From contig OX352764.1 in the NCBI GenBank assembly GCA_947095585.1, positions 74,572,816 to 74,636,815 of the forward strand: a stretch of DNA of 64,000 nt, read 5' to 3'. The notes beneath the pieces are model-generated. The model was given only the letters and a program-made list of their open reading frames with translations, was not told the DNA's origin and ran no database searches. The position numbers and the translations under genes are program-made. This DNA comes from Nephrocerus scutellatus. Taxonomy: Eukaryota > Arthropoda > Insecta > Diptera > Pipunculidae. Below, one piece after another: positions 10,880 through 22,639 of the stretch (position 1 is the stretch's first letter; every line of letters begins with the position of its first letter).

Positions 10880-12030
10880 GAAGGCTTTAGGCTAAAGTAC
10901 ACCCCCATTATTTCTCGGACGACCCGTTCTTCTACCATCCTAAGATAACGGATTCCATTGCATTGCGTAGTTTGATATGGAACTGTCCTTTTCGGAGTGT
11001 ATGACCAATCCACTGCCACTTCCGTCGTTGGATGGTTGTGCCTATTGGTTCTTGACCCGTTCTCTGGTAAAGATGGTCGTTAGAGATAGGGTTATGCCAG
11101 AAAACCCTAAAGATGTTCCGTAGGCACCTATTTTCAAACGTTTGTAATCTTTTTGTGATAGTAGCGGTTATCTTTCAACAGCACATATTCAGCATTTGAA
11201 CGGAACAGTCGCAACTTGGTGTTAACGCTGATTTGCCATATGCCCATGGACATTATTCCAGACACTACGCTGCATTTCTCTCATTTTTCTTCGATACAGG
11301 GACTCTAGCTCGATCCTCGCTGCTGCTGGGGTATCTACAATACAAGCTTTAAGTAGCTTACGTTCTTCAATCCGCCTCCAGGTATCCTAGGTAAACCACG
11401 TGCTGTGCCTTCACTGGCTTCTACCAACAACACTTTCTGCTCCAGATGTGAAAAAATTGTTCACAGCTTTCCAATGTTCTTGGGTGGTTGTCGGCAGTGA
11501 GCTGCTGATTGCTTCCACTCCTTGCGATAAATGATCCCTTTGTTGTTGCCGTATTGAGGGGATCTTTAGCCGGTCGATGTTATACCTAGGCATTCGGATG
11601 ATATTACGGAGTCTTTGAACTGATGCAGTACATTAGCTACCATAAGGTGATGATCCCGTAACATACCCATGACGGCTCCTCGTCTGTTTCGAACGTTTAA
11701 AAGACAGCTCCTAAAACGTCGGATGAAAGCCACATGGTCGATTTGGTTGGATGATGATTGCCTGTCAGTTGACACCCAGCAGGTCATATACTCAAAAATG
11801 GTATCTCCTATGACAAGGTGGTGTTGCAGAAATCAACAAATCTTTCACCATTGTCATTTCGTTCGCCAAGGCTGTGCTTACCAGTCACATGTCTGAGTCC
11901 TTCATTTTCGTTGCCTAACTTGGGATTCAAATCCCCCATCACGATGACGATATCTCCGTTCGGCGTTGCGTTAAATACAGCGCTTAACTGATTGTAGAAG
12001 TTGTCCTTTTATCCTCAGTCGAGGGATTTT
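10880..12030 (-). mobile_element. APE-type LINE fragment (endonuclease and 3' parts)
   Basis: The - strand at 12030-11560 reads as an APE endonuclease: DIVIVMGDLNPKLGNENEG, then GKHSLGERNDNGERFVDFC, NQIDHVAFIRRFRS and RDHHLMVANVL. Frames are broken by stops. The lower-coordinate part (10900-11200) is nearly the same as 15361-15600, which is the part of this family downstream of the reverse transcriptase, so the RT core has been lost here. This group is often mis-annotated in insects as craniofacial development protein 2. Confidence 0.75.
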
Positions 12031-12693
12031 TTGACTTGAATACTTATACATAATTACTTAAATGTTAAACTTTTTTTTAATGGTTTAGGTATACGCGTTT
12101 GACCCTTACGAGTCTAGTTTCGAAGTTAAATAATTGACTATATTTACAGTGCTTGCTTACTAGGTATTAGCAAGAGAAGAGACTTGCTTATAAATATTTT
12201 TTAGAATATATTATTTTATTACAAACGCCAACTGTCTTTGGACTCTGGGCTTCCTGTTAATGATGAACTCTAAATTAGCTCTCGTTTCTTTCAGACTATC
12301 TTTTGTATTAATTATTATATTATAACCATTTATAGTACACACTCGATCGCATTGACCTACTTTCATTAAACTTTTTTAGTACTTATTGTCTAAGCGTACT
12401 CAATTCCTGGTCGATGCCCTAGATGGGTTACGATTTGCTTACTAATGAAGTGAAAATGACATGGGTCAACCTAAACCTTATGATCGACGTGGTCGAATGA
12501 AAATTGTTATAGCCAAAGATAGTGTGACCGCAGAAAGGGAGTCCAAAATAAAAAAATCTTGCTATTCAGTTGTCAAAGAAAATGTTTGTTAACATTGTAG
12601 CCATATATCACAGTGGTAATCGAACGCTAACCGGCTATTTCTCCATTTAGTCTGTTAAATCCAAATATAATTCTAATTTTTTTTCATCAACAG
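12031..12693 (+). other. Kr-h1 intron end and acceptor
   Basis: AT-rich and without repeats I recognise. It ends in a pyrimidine-rich tract followed by CATCAACAG (AG at 12692-12693), the acceptor of the common Kr-h1 exon. Confidence 0.55.
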
Positions 12694-13511
12694 AATCCCA
12701 AAATAAAATGGTTTATTACCCATCAATGCCATTGATTATGAAAACCGAGCCGTTGAGTCAAGCGCAGTTATGTTTGCCATTTGGCAGTGGTAGACCATCA
12801 TCAGAAAACGGAGATACAGTGGAACAACATATTAGGAATTCAACAAGCTTTACTTCTCAACAGCAACCACAACATCAACAACACCACCAACACCATCAAC
12901 ATCACCACCAACACCAACCAGGCAACGAAACCTCAACAAATATGGTTGTTCGCGAGCAAGTGATGACAAGTAGATTAGATACCGCCACGATTGATGATGA
13001 TACTACGATCATACACGAAGCTAAAAGGATCCTTATTTCCGACGGAAATACCTCTCAAGGGCAAATTTTCTTGAGTACCAATATAAAGTCAGAGGAAATT
13101 CCACAGAACATCATCGTTTATTCGACGAAGACGTCTGGAACGTCAGCCAGTTTTAGTATCACATCACCTGCCTCAGTCGCGAATGCACCGCGAAAATTGT
13201 CAACCAATCCAGCGAGGCCTCAATTCAAATGTGACCAATGTGGAATGACGTTTGGCAGTAAAAGCGCCCACACGTCCCATACAAAATCACATGCGAAAAT
13301 TGATTCCATGAGTGGTGGTGGGGTCGTTGGGGCGCATTCCAGTCGGCACAATGATACGTTTATAGCCTTGGATGGAGGAGAAGCTATCAACTCAGGAGTT
13401 GCGCTTGGTATACCAAAGAGTCCACTCATTAGGCCAAATGGCAATAATGGTAATGGTGATCCCTATGAATGTAATGTTTGCCAGAAAACGTTTGCTGTGC
13501 CTGCAAGACTG
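12694..13511 (+). CDS. Kr-h1: Kr-h1 common coding exon 1
   Basis: The coding part starts at ATG 12708 and the donor GTAAGT is at 13512. It encodes residues 1-268: the conserved N-terminus, the His/Gln tract, finger 1 (CDQCGMTFGSKSAHTSHTKSH) and the first half of finger 2 (YECNVCQKTFAVPARL). The 14 bases before ATG are open in frame, which allows the upstream 6299 exon to read through. Confidence 0.9.
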
Positions 13512-16500
13512 GTAAGTATACTCATTTGCCAATTTCTTTCTTGTTGTTGTAGTTGCTGATTAATGCGTGAATTTGTTGATTTCGTTCGTAGATCCGCCAC
13601 TATCGGACCCACACCGGTGAGAGGCCTTTCGAATGTGAATTTTGTCACAAACTTTTTAGCGTCAAAGAGAATCTTCAAGTTCATCGACGCATCCATACCA
13701 AAGAGCGCCCGTACAAATGTGATGTTTGCGGTCGAGCCTTCGAGCACAGTGGCAAATTACATCGTCACATGAGAATACACACGGGAGAGCGTCCGCACAA
13801 ATGCTCTGTATGTGGCAAAACCTTTATACAATCGGGACAACTTGTCATCCATATGCGAACTCACACAGGTGAAAAACCTTACAAATGTCCTGTGGAGGGA
13901 TGCGGAAAAGGATTCACATGTTCCAAGCAACTGAAGGTACATTCACGAACACACACCGGCGAGAAACCCTACCACTGTGATATTTGTTTCCGTGATTTTG
14001 GATACAATCACGTGCTGAAGCTGCATCGCGTGCAGCATTATGGCTCAAAATGTTACAAATGTACGATCTGCGATGAAACATTTAAGAGTAAAAAAGAGAT
14101 GGAAGCCCACATCAAGAGACATGCTAATGAGATGCCAGATGAGGACGAAGTTGCAAGTACAAACGATACAACAAGTGCAGCAATGGTCGTCGTCGAGACA
14201 GGGGGCTTATCACCAACATCATCTCTTGCATCATCGCAGTTAATGACGGCGGCGCCAACCACCATTCAGTATCGACCACAACAGCAGAAGCTGCAACGAA
14301 CTAAATCAACTAAAAGGGATGTGTGGCAAAGCTCTTCACCGTGTTCATTATCGCCTTCACCATCATCATCATCGTCTTCGTCTTCGTCATCTTCGTCATC
14401 GACGTCACCATCACTGTGTATAACTCTTGAGACTGATCAAAGCCGCGACAGTGGCGTTGCAAGTATTTCCGTAGGAAACGGAACTGGCTCCAGTATTGAT
14501 GAGGCTCCCACTGATCTCCGTAGGGTTTATGGTAGTGAAATGCATCCACAAGTTCAATCCATCACAACCACTACCACAAACTCCACCACCACCTCCAACT
14601 CGACCACCACATCATCACAATCTCCAAGAAGCCTTTATAAGAAGGAGTTTTCATCCTCCTCGTATCATAGCAATAGGTATCATCGTTATCAGGCGCGTTC
14701 GTTATCGCCTCAACAACATGAACTACCCCATCCGAAACTTTTTGGTTTGGACGAAGAAGAAAATCAAGAACACCATCTTTCGTTATCACCCCAACAACAA
14801 GAAGAAGAACTACCACCTCCAAAAATATATGTAATAGATGAAGAGGAAAAACAACCACATCACCAGCAAACAATCAATCCCGCCCTTCTTGAAGCGGCTT
14901 CAATTGCGAGTCGTCATGTCATTCAAGAAGAGGACAACAAGGCGGCATTATCAATTATGCAATTACGTAATAATATACCCAGTCCATTGTACCGAAAACA
15001 ATTTTCTCCCACTCTTGGCAGCAGAGACGTTTCGTCTGTTTCGTCATTGGTATCTGTTGCAGCATATGAAGCTGGCAAAAGCTCACTCGAAAGCAATCAA
15101 CTGATTGAACAATATAAAAGTGGTCAACTCGTCGCTCGGCAAAGTGGTATCAACAGAAGTTATTACGGAGCGGCACCAGTACCTCAATACGAGTAAGTGC
15201 ATTCTATATCCTAGACTCATACATACATGTTTCCGAAAAAAACTTGCTTGCTCCATTTTTAAATAAATTTCGAGAAAGGTTGACTGGACGTTTTAACTAC
15301 AATACGAACTTACGGTCTTTTGTTGTTTCCCAAATTGCCGTGACTCCTCCTCAACTGTTTTGCGCCATGTATTTCTCGGACGACCCGTTCTTCTACCATC
15401 CTGAGCTAACGGATTCCATTATTTGGAATTGCTGGTTTGCTATGGAACTGTCGCCTTTTCGGATTGTATGACCAATTCACTGCCACTTTCAGAGAATGGG
15501 TCAGGAACCAATAGGCACAACCCTAATGGTTCCTGACCCATTCCCTCGTAAAGATGGTCGTTAGAGATACGGTTAGGCCAGAAACCCCTTAAGATGTTCC
15601 GTGGCACCTATTTACGAACGACACCCATACAAAAGTACAGTTTCAACATTTGAACGGAACAGTCACAGGTTGGTGATTAGGCTGATCGCATTTCTTCGCC
15701 ATATCATGGACATCATTCCAAACACTGATGTTGCTTAGCCGGATCGGTTGACAATGTCCTGTTCAGTTCCATCTTCGGCGGAGAGAATACTCCCAAGATA
15801 TTGGAAACTCTCTACTCTCTCTACCGGTTGTCCAGCACTGTTAACTTGAGCTACTGAGTTAGTGCCGAAGTGGATGATTTTAGTTTTGGCAGTATTAATC
15901 TTCAAACCCGCAACATTTGGATCCCTTTCCACATTTGTTGTCATTTGGTGCAGCTCCATAATCCTGTGTGAGAGTAAACAAACGTCGTCAGCGTAGTCCA
16001 GATGTTTGAGTTGAGATGTAAGAGTCCAATGAATTCCTCTGTTTCCAGTAGATAAAGCTGCGCGAAGCACATCGCTAATCACCAACAAAAAATGTATCGG
16101 CCCGAGCTTTATCTATCCCTTTGGCATGTAAAATGTAATTATATACTTCGTTTATGTACGTGTTTAGGAACGACATACATACATTTGGTAATAACCGCAA
16201 AATTATCTGTTTTTAAGGATAAGGATTACAAAGTATTTTCGGATATCAAAATTTGCCCCTGACATTGAGCTGCTCTCAAAATTTCAGCCCTGTTGGTCGT
16301 GCGATTGGTGGTTAAAAAGCGCCTAAAAAACGAGAAAATGGCTACACATCCATCCACCCATTCAATACTAACCCAACACTGGCACTAGGACCAAAAATAG
16401 CAAAGTTGGTAATAATATTAATGCCACGTCGTTCTCAACTAAAAACTCAGCATATTTGAGCCTAGCGCCCCAAGCGTTCTTAATAATATAAAACAATGTT

Positions 16501-18646
16501 GTTACTTCTACTAACATAAAAATCGCAAAACTCATAACAATTAGAAAACAAATGATCATAAGAAGTAAAGAGTCCAGTCTTAAGACAGGCACCTTGGCTC
16601 GAAAACACGGAAAATGGTCTACAGGCGGGAACCAAACATTAGCTCTTTCTAGATGGAAAAATGTCTATGGACGAAACTTACTTATGGTAAGTTCTGGAAT
16701 TAGATAAGAGGATGCGTTTTTAATCAATTTTAAGATATGGCACAAACGGGTCCTTTGTTTATGAATGTCACTCTTCACGATGTTTTAGGTGTTCCGACTC
16801 CGGAGATTAACTTCGAAAACAAAAGTACAGCCTGGTCGTCGATTCCAACGCTCATTTATTATGACATTCTAATTGCCAGCTCTAAGGACAGGCCAATCTG
16901 TTTGCTGCGAATTTTGCAGCTTGCTCCACGCTTCCATTTATGTCGCCTGCACTTCCGAGTACTGAACTCTGAAGTCTATGGGACAGATAGTCATTCGTAC
17001 TCGTGCAGTTGCTAACATTTTAAACGATCTCAACACTAACAAGAGGTGTTCTTCCAAGCTTGCATTACCATTGCGTAAGCTTATCCATCTATCCTATTCT
17101 TCTGGACTCTTCCCGAGAAGTTGGAAAACAGCATTTGTCCAGCCCATACCAAAAAAGGCGAGCCGTCGTCTCCTTCTTTGTACCGACCCATAGCACTTAC
17201 ATCCATTCTATCCAAGGTCATGGAAACGCTGATCAATTTTCAGCTTACGAAATATAAAACTAACGTAATCCTTAGTGACCGGCATTAAGGATTTGGTGGG
17301 CAACGTTCTACTGGTAATTAGATGGTATATCTCACCGAACAGTGAAACAGTGAAAACCAAGCTATTGCACCCGATATTTCCAAGGCATTTGACAGAGTTT
17401 GGCATTAAGTTCTTTTGTTCAAAATGCGTACTTATGGAGGCGATGAAAAACTGCTTCATTGAATTAGAAGCTTTCTTTTGAACCGCTAAATTCAAGTTGT
17501 CTTGGACGGTTTCAACTCTAAAATATATCAGATAAATACTTTCGTTCCCCATGGCTCTGTTCTGTCTCTGACTTTCTCATTTTTATTAATGATCTCTTAC
17601 CCATTACTTCTAATCCAATTCAATCTTTCGCCGATGACAGCACTCTCACCTTTTCATGTAAGTTTGAGAAACATCCCTTCACCTCTCATGTGGAACTTAA
17701 ACACCTACTTATGTTATGCACGTTAAATTCTGACCTGAACAGCATAATAAAATAGGTAGAAAACAATCGAGTAGAGTTTAACGCTTCCAAAACCCAATGC
17801 TGTCTCCTGTCATCCAAGCGAATAGTAATTCCAATGTCATTATCCACTTGCAATTCTTGGTATGTGCATTAAAAAAAAGCTTCGTTGGAATGATCACATA
17901 ATCACGGTCGCCAAAAATGATCCAAAATGTTTAGGTTTTCTAACCCGGTGCAAGAAATATTTCACTCCCTCTGTAGGCTTACTATCTACAAGGCTTTTAT
18001 TCGCCCTAAATCTTGAAAACCGCAGGAACGTTTCCTGCTTGTCACTGTTTTATCGTTTCTTCCACCAGCGGTGCTAAAGAGAAATAGCCAGCTGCATGTC
18101 ACTTCTCCTTGAATTCAACCGCAGTACTCGTGGCGGCCTAAATGCTCATCAGTTTATCCTCAAGACCATCATCATCGGACGTACAGTTAAATTCAGCAAA
18201 TTATAAAAAAATATAAAAAAAGTCATATAAACGTGCACGTCACACGACACCCTTAATCATTTGAGACTAAACTTGAAGTGAACTTTTTTCTATCTACAGC
18301 GACACACATAGATTTAAGATCATTTACGATAATAAATGAAAAATAATAATTTTTTGTATCAAATTGCAGATCTTCCCTACTAAACAATGAGATTGTTCGT
18401 CAAGTTGAAGCTGCAATTGCTCCGCTTCGTTCAACATTGACAGAATCGCCAGACAGAGCGTCATCACCGGAAAGTGATTCCATGATGATGGCTGATCGGG
18501 ATGTTATGACACTACCTTTGCGTAAGCGAAAACTTTACATGAACGAGAATCAATCGTATGCTGTCGCCGATAATGTCGGCAAAACGGAAGTCGTCCCGAA
18601 AGTCATTCGAATGAGTTCGGTTATACAATTTGCCAAAGCATCATAA
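12708..18646 (+). CDS. Kr-h1: Krüppel homolog 1, zinc-finger transcription factor
   Basis: Spliced from 12708-13511, 13592-15192 and 18370-18646 (893 codons plus stop). Kr-h1 is the nuclear factor induced by juvenile hormone through Met/Taiman; it represses metamorphic genes such as broad and E93. The protein has a short N-terminus (MVYYPSMPLIMKTE), a Gln/His-rich tract (about 51-70) and an isolated C2H2 finger at 174-195. Seven more fingers run from about 253 to 445, then come Ser-rich and acidic linkers, and conserved tail blocks VMTLPLRKRK and RMSSVIQFAKAS. The fingers closely match known Kr-h1 proteins, including HSGKLHRHMRIH and CPVEGCGKGFTCSKQLK. The finger block is strongly conserved while linkers are diverged and low-complexity. 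A longer isoform starts at 6299. Confidence 0.95.
13592..15192 (+). CDS. Kr-h1: Kr-h1 coding exon 2, fingers 2-8 and linkers
   Basis: Begins ATCCGCCACTATCGG (IRHYR), completing finger 2 whose Cys pair is in the previous exon, so the 80-nt intron 13512-13591 splits a zinc finger. Since 80 is not a multiple of three, retaining that intron would stop translation at 13559. The exon holds fingers 3-8, a poly-Ser run from TCA/TCG/TCT repeats (about residues 524-540), the motif PTDLR (574-578), and ends in phase 2 at GA|GTAAGT. Confidence 0.92.
15361..16090 (-). mobile_element. APE-type LINE fragment with YADD reverse transcriptase
   Basis: On the - strand, 16088-15735 is an open frame of 117 codons carrying HLDYADDVCLLSHRIMELH, KINTAKTKIIHFG and ESFQYLGSILS. 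These are reverse transcriptase palm motifs with both catalytic Asp residues intact. The lower-coordinate 370 bases match 10900-11200, the same family. Truncated at both ends, so not autonomous. Confidence 0.85.
16185..16355 (+). repeat. Interspersed repeat family, copy 3
   Basis: Shares TTATCTGTTTTT, CTGACATTGAGC, TTTCAGCCCT, GGTCGTGC, GGTGGTTAAAAA and AACGAGAAAATGGC with the repeats at 4573-4815 and 10265-10500. Short and diverged. Confidence 0.55.
16980..18170 (+). mobile_element. Jockey/CR1-group LINE fragment A
   Basis: Frames in register with a LINE RT: LRKLIHLSYSSGLFPRSWK, AFVQPIPKK, SFADDSTL (near 17620-17650), KTQCCLLSSKR, KLRWNDHI, KYFTPS and NVSCLSLFYRFFHQRC. The reading frame is broken many times. 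It belongs to the same family as the - strand copy at 43575-44593. Inserted in the sense direction within Kr-h1 intron 3. Confidence 0.85.
18370..18646 (+). CDS. Kr-h1: Kr-h1 last coding exon
   Basis: The acceptor AG ends at 18369; GA from the previous exon plus A makes Glu, then SSLLNNEIVRQVEAAIA follows. It matches the known Kr-h1 C-terminus through SPESDSMMMADRDVMTLPL, the basic RKRK and the terminal IRMSSVIQFAKAS. The stop TAA is at 18644-18646. Together with exon 2 it restores the frame exactly (1601 plus 277 nt). Confidence 0.93.
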
Positions 18647-20097
18647 GAGCCCATCAATGGAATGCAATCATTAATGGATGTCATTGTGAAATATTTACCG
18701 CGTAAACTTTAAAGAAATGTGGGTTTGTTCCAATAACCTTTTTTTAATAGACATACTTAAACACTAAGAAGCATCAGCTTAACAAATTAAATCGTTGCGG
18801 ATTTTTTTTAAATTATTTCATTTTTGCCAATTTGTCTGCATGACGTCTGTCTGTAAAAAATAATGTTTTGGAAATATTTTAAAAAATATTGGCATTGTTT
18901 CGGGATACTCGTATTAATATTTGTTAAATCAGTAAGACGAACTGACATTGTTATTTCTCAATCTAATTATATTATTTTTCTATTTTAAAGCACCAATTAT
19001 AATTTCAATTGCACAATTGCAACTTGCAACCATCAAATCTGAGCGATTAAATTAAACCTAATTTAAACGTTTAAATATGCACTGAGAAATGCTATTTTGC
19101 TATTATTTAGAGCTTAAATTCTAATACGATTTAAAACTGAGTTTAAACACACACTAAGAAACCGGGCATAAGTGTGTCGGTTCCACTGACAGCCACCTTA
19201 ACCTTAACCTATGACAGAAAGCAGACTGCTGTCGGGTTTTTAAAGAAGAAAAATGACAAAGAGGGACTAAAGTCAAAAAGTCTATAAAAAAAGAATATGA
19301 AATAAAAGACAAATATTCAGTCTACCTTTTTTTTTAATTAAAAAAAATCAAAAAAACAACGTTGTCTTTTCGACACATTATGGGTTTTACACGAATAAAT
19401 GATGTGTTTTTATTCAGATTACTCTGCAACTGTATAACAAAATCCTGATACTTTGATCAAGAACCATGCATTAGCATTATTACCCAATACCACATGATAC
19501 ATGTAATCATTAATATTGCAGCAAATGTGTGAAGTCTGACGCCTCGTTATTGGTCGTTAATATAACGTCGACTCGACAACATAAACTACATAATAGGTTT
19601 TTAACTAAAGTTTGAATTCGAATTTACCAAAAAATAAATAAAAACGAAAAAACCGAAATGGGAAATTTTTATCAAAAGTCTGAACTTGTACATGCTCCAG
19701 AGAATTTGACCAAACTACGAAATCCATCAAAGAAAAAAAAAGATTTTCTATTTTCAGGCAAACTTCATTTGAAACCAAATCTTGGACTCATCCTTGGTGC
19801 AAGGTTTGGCGACAAGAAACACATTGACTTTGTGGAATTTGCAACATTTTTGAGTCTTTTTAGCTTTTAGAAGCTGAATTTTGATAAGTCTTATGGCTCA
19901 ATAGTTGTGCGAGCCTTTTTTGTTTATTAAGGTACTACGCACGAATCTGGAACAAGTCACTGTCTAGAATGTCCAAGAACTTTAAAGGCTCACTTTGTAA
20001 TATTTCCTTGTAGTTTTCCCTGACCATTGATTTGGACTCGTTACCGTAGCGCAAGTCATTCAGGAAGTTCTTCCTTGGCAATAAGTTTGGTTATAAA
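18647..20097 (+). other. Kr-h1 3' flank, probable 3' UTR
   Basis: AT-rich, no coding sequence. AATAAA occurs at about 19394, but the end of the transcript cannot be set. Beyond 19640 an open frame (19658-19870) has no recognisable content. Confidence 0.4.
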
Positions 20098-20847
20098 GGG
20101 TGATCCAATAAGAGCTTCCGGAAGTTTCTTTGAAGTAAAACGCATTAAAATCAACCCCCATAAAAAGTAATCTAACGGCACCAGATCACAAGATCTTGGG
20201 GGCCAATTCACGGGTCCCTTTCTTGATATGATGTTCTCATTAAAATTTTCTCTCTTGAATTTTTGGTAATAAGAATTCATTGATCATTGCTCTGTAGTTT
20301 ATGCCATTGACGTTTACACGCTGTCCTTCCGCATTTTTAAAGAAATACGATCCGATGATGCTACCTGCCCATAAACCGCATCAAATAGGATGCATTGGAA
20401 GCTCTGAATCCCTTCGGGCTGTTCATCAGCCCAAATACGACAATTTTGTTCTGTCTCTTCAAAATACGCCACAATGTGCCATATTAGAGACATAGAGCTT
20501 GTGAACGGCGACGAATTGATTGATTGCGGTCTTCACGTACACTTTCAGCTACAGCAGCAATATTCACATTAGATCGACTTGTACGCACTCTAGTCGGGTG
20601 ATGAATATCCAATAATGAAAAAGTGGTTGGAAATTTATTGATTGTTTCGCGAATAATGCGTTCAGTTGGACGATTATGAATACCATAAAATGGCCGAAGA
20701 GCACGAAAACAATTTTTCACTGAACACTGATCGCGTAAGTCTATTCATGGTGAAATGTCAATTAATAGGGAACACAAATCTCATATGAACATGACAGCTG
20801 TCACGCATGAATCCCAATTGGAAAAAGTACCTCCTATTGGATCACCC
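20098..20847 (-). mobile_element. Tc1/mariner-like transposon, internally deleted
   Basis: Perfect 13-base terminal inverted repeats GGGTGATCCAATA at 20098-20110 and, inverted, 20835-20847 enclose 750 bases. On the - strand the left part of the transposase reads NVNIAAVAESVREDRNQSIR followed by RRSQALCL (DNA-binding region). The right part reads GPVNWPPRSCDLVPLDYFLWG (near the third catalytic Asp) just before the end of the element. The middle is shortened and frames are broken; a full member would be about 1.2-1.3 kb. Same transposase group as the fragment at 3691. Confidence 0.8.
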
Positions 20848-22454
20848 ATTATAATGCAAGATCAATCTGAGTCACACAAATCATTTGTTAAAAAAAACGA
20901 AAACATGTGTTTGTGTGCCCCAGATTGATCTGTTTGGTCAATTCGAATTCAACAATACAATTAAACATATTTACATTTAAATTTTTCTCTCCCAAATTGA
21001 ACGAATGTTAAGTTTTTATTACATGAATATTAGCTATTTGTTTATTTGTTTTAAAATGGATATGCAAAGATAAAAAATATAAAAGAAAATAAGTGCGACC
21101 TAAAAATGTTTGGAGCCTTGAAACACACTTTGTTAAGATATTTGATTACATAAACCAAAATAGAAACGAAAAAAAGAAACAAACATTTATTAGCAAAAAT
21201 CATTTTTAAACAAGTAATGTAATAACATAATTTTATTGAAATGTTTATTAAAAAAAACTATAAAATAACATACAGTTTGCTGCAAATGCAAAAGCATTAA
21301 CATAATTTGTGTACTCTTAGCAAAATTTTTACGTACTGAAAATCTGAATGAAAAACGAAATTTAACATAAGGGTTCTTTTAACCGAACCAAAACAAAAAA
21401 CTTAGCAATAATAATAAAGTTTTTTACACGATTTATATTTATATATACTATATATACATATATACAATACAAAGATAAAGGATATGACGAAATGAAATAA
21501 TCACATAGCAATAAAAGTTAGCAGCAATAAGCGTAAATTAATACTAATACAAAATACATAACTAAAGCAACCAAACCAAAATCGAGCATAGCAGTTTTTC
21601 GATAAAATTTTAAAAACACAATCTATTGAATTGAAGAGAAGAGACTTAAGGAAGCACTTCAATTAATCAAAAACTATAGCTGATACAGAGGATTTAGCAA
21701 AAGCTACATACATTTTTGAGTGACAACATTTTACGGAATTTAGGAGTAAGTAGGTTTTGGGGTGGAGTTCTTACTGGGAATTACTTTTGAAGTTGTAAAG
21801 ATAATTGTAACCGTTAATGTAATTTATGAATAATTTTTATATACGCATTACAAATACCCTCAACCACTGGTCAAAAGCTAACAAACAAACATCTCCTTTA
21901 TTTTTATTAATAATCTGTTGTCTATAGCTTCTTACACATTACTTCGACTGCGACTTTTCACTTTTAAGCTTCTCATATCATGTTCCCTGGGGAACTGTAA
22001 ATGCTGGCCTAGAAATTTTGGAGAATGCGATAGAGTATAATGTAAGACCTCTAAAACTCAATGCTAATCAGTTATCAAAGCAAAATATTATAAACTTCCA
22101 GCTATATATTATCCATCATATGCTTGGTATGATTGAAGCTGCAAAGCTGAAAGGCTAGTAGGAACCGGGAGGTATGCTTTCGGTTATATAAAGAAAACCC
22201 AACTGTGGAAAACCGAACCAAATTTAGAAAATTCAGAAGTGATTGAAATGCCTACCTTAAAAGAGTCAAATTCGCATTTCACCAAAAACAGAGACAAAAA
22301 TACATCAATATCCCAAAGGAAATAAACATTTCTAGTCATTCGTGAAACGAATTCAAAATACTGTCCCGTCTTCAATTCAAACGCTCATTCACAATGACAT
22401 TTCAACTGTCAGCTCTATAGACAAAGCCAATCTGTTTGGCAAGGTCTAAGGCCT
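20848..22454. other. AT-rich intergenic stretch
   Basis: Very AT-rich, with a TATATA-rich patch near 21430-21470. No host gene or clear transposon. Faint LINE-like text (near 21900-22000) precedes the LINE piece at 22455. Confidence 0.4.
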
Positions 22455-22639
22455 AGCTTCTCGCAAGTATCCGTATGCGTCAAAGAAACTGAAGAACTGG
22501 CAGTACTCGGTATGCGCGTCAACAAAAAGCTTCTTTGGAATGACCACATATTCGCCATCGCTAAGAATGCTGCGAAATGTATAGGTTTTCTAAAACGGTT
22601 CAAGATGTACTTCACTAATTCAAACCTGGTTACTATGTA
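22455..22639 (+). mobile_element. Jockey/CR1-group LINE fragment B, left half
   Basis: Translation gives VKETEELAVLGMRVNKK, LLWNDHIFAIAKNAAKC and MYFTNSNLVTMY, colinear with the intact stretch of the copy at 43757-44605. The LINE stops at CTGGTTACTATGTA and resumes at 23726 with CTGGCTACTATTTA, the next codons of the family; the intervening 1.09 kb is a later insertion. Confidence 0.85.

Larger units (their letters stand above)
15193..18369 (+). other. Kr-h1 intron 3, filled with LINE fragments
   Basis: A 3.2-kb intron with donor GTAAGT and acceptor TTGCAG (18364-18369). It holds LINE debris of two families in opposite orientation and one copy of the unclassified interspersed repeat. The stretch 18171-18369 has no feature besides the acceptor. 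Confidence 0.85.

Noticed and set aside
14009..14016. Further E-boxes (CACGTG) as hormone elements
   Set aside because: This one is in coding sequence; others near 1051, 11397, 24059 and 53691 lack the CCTC flank.
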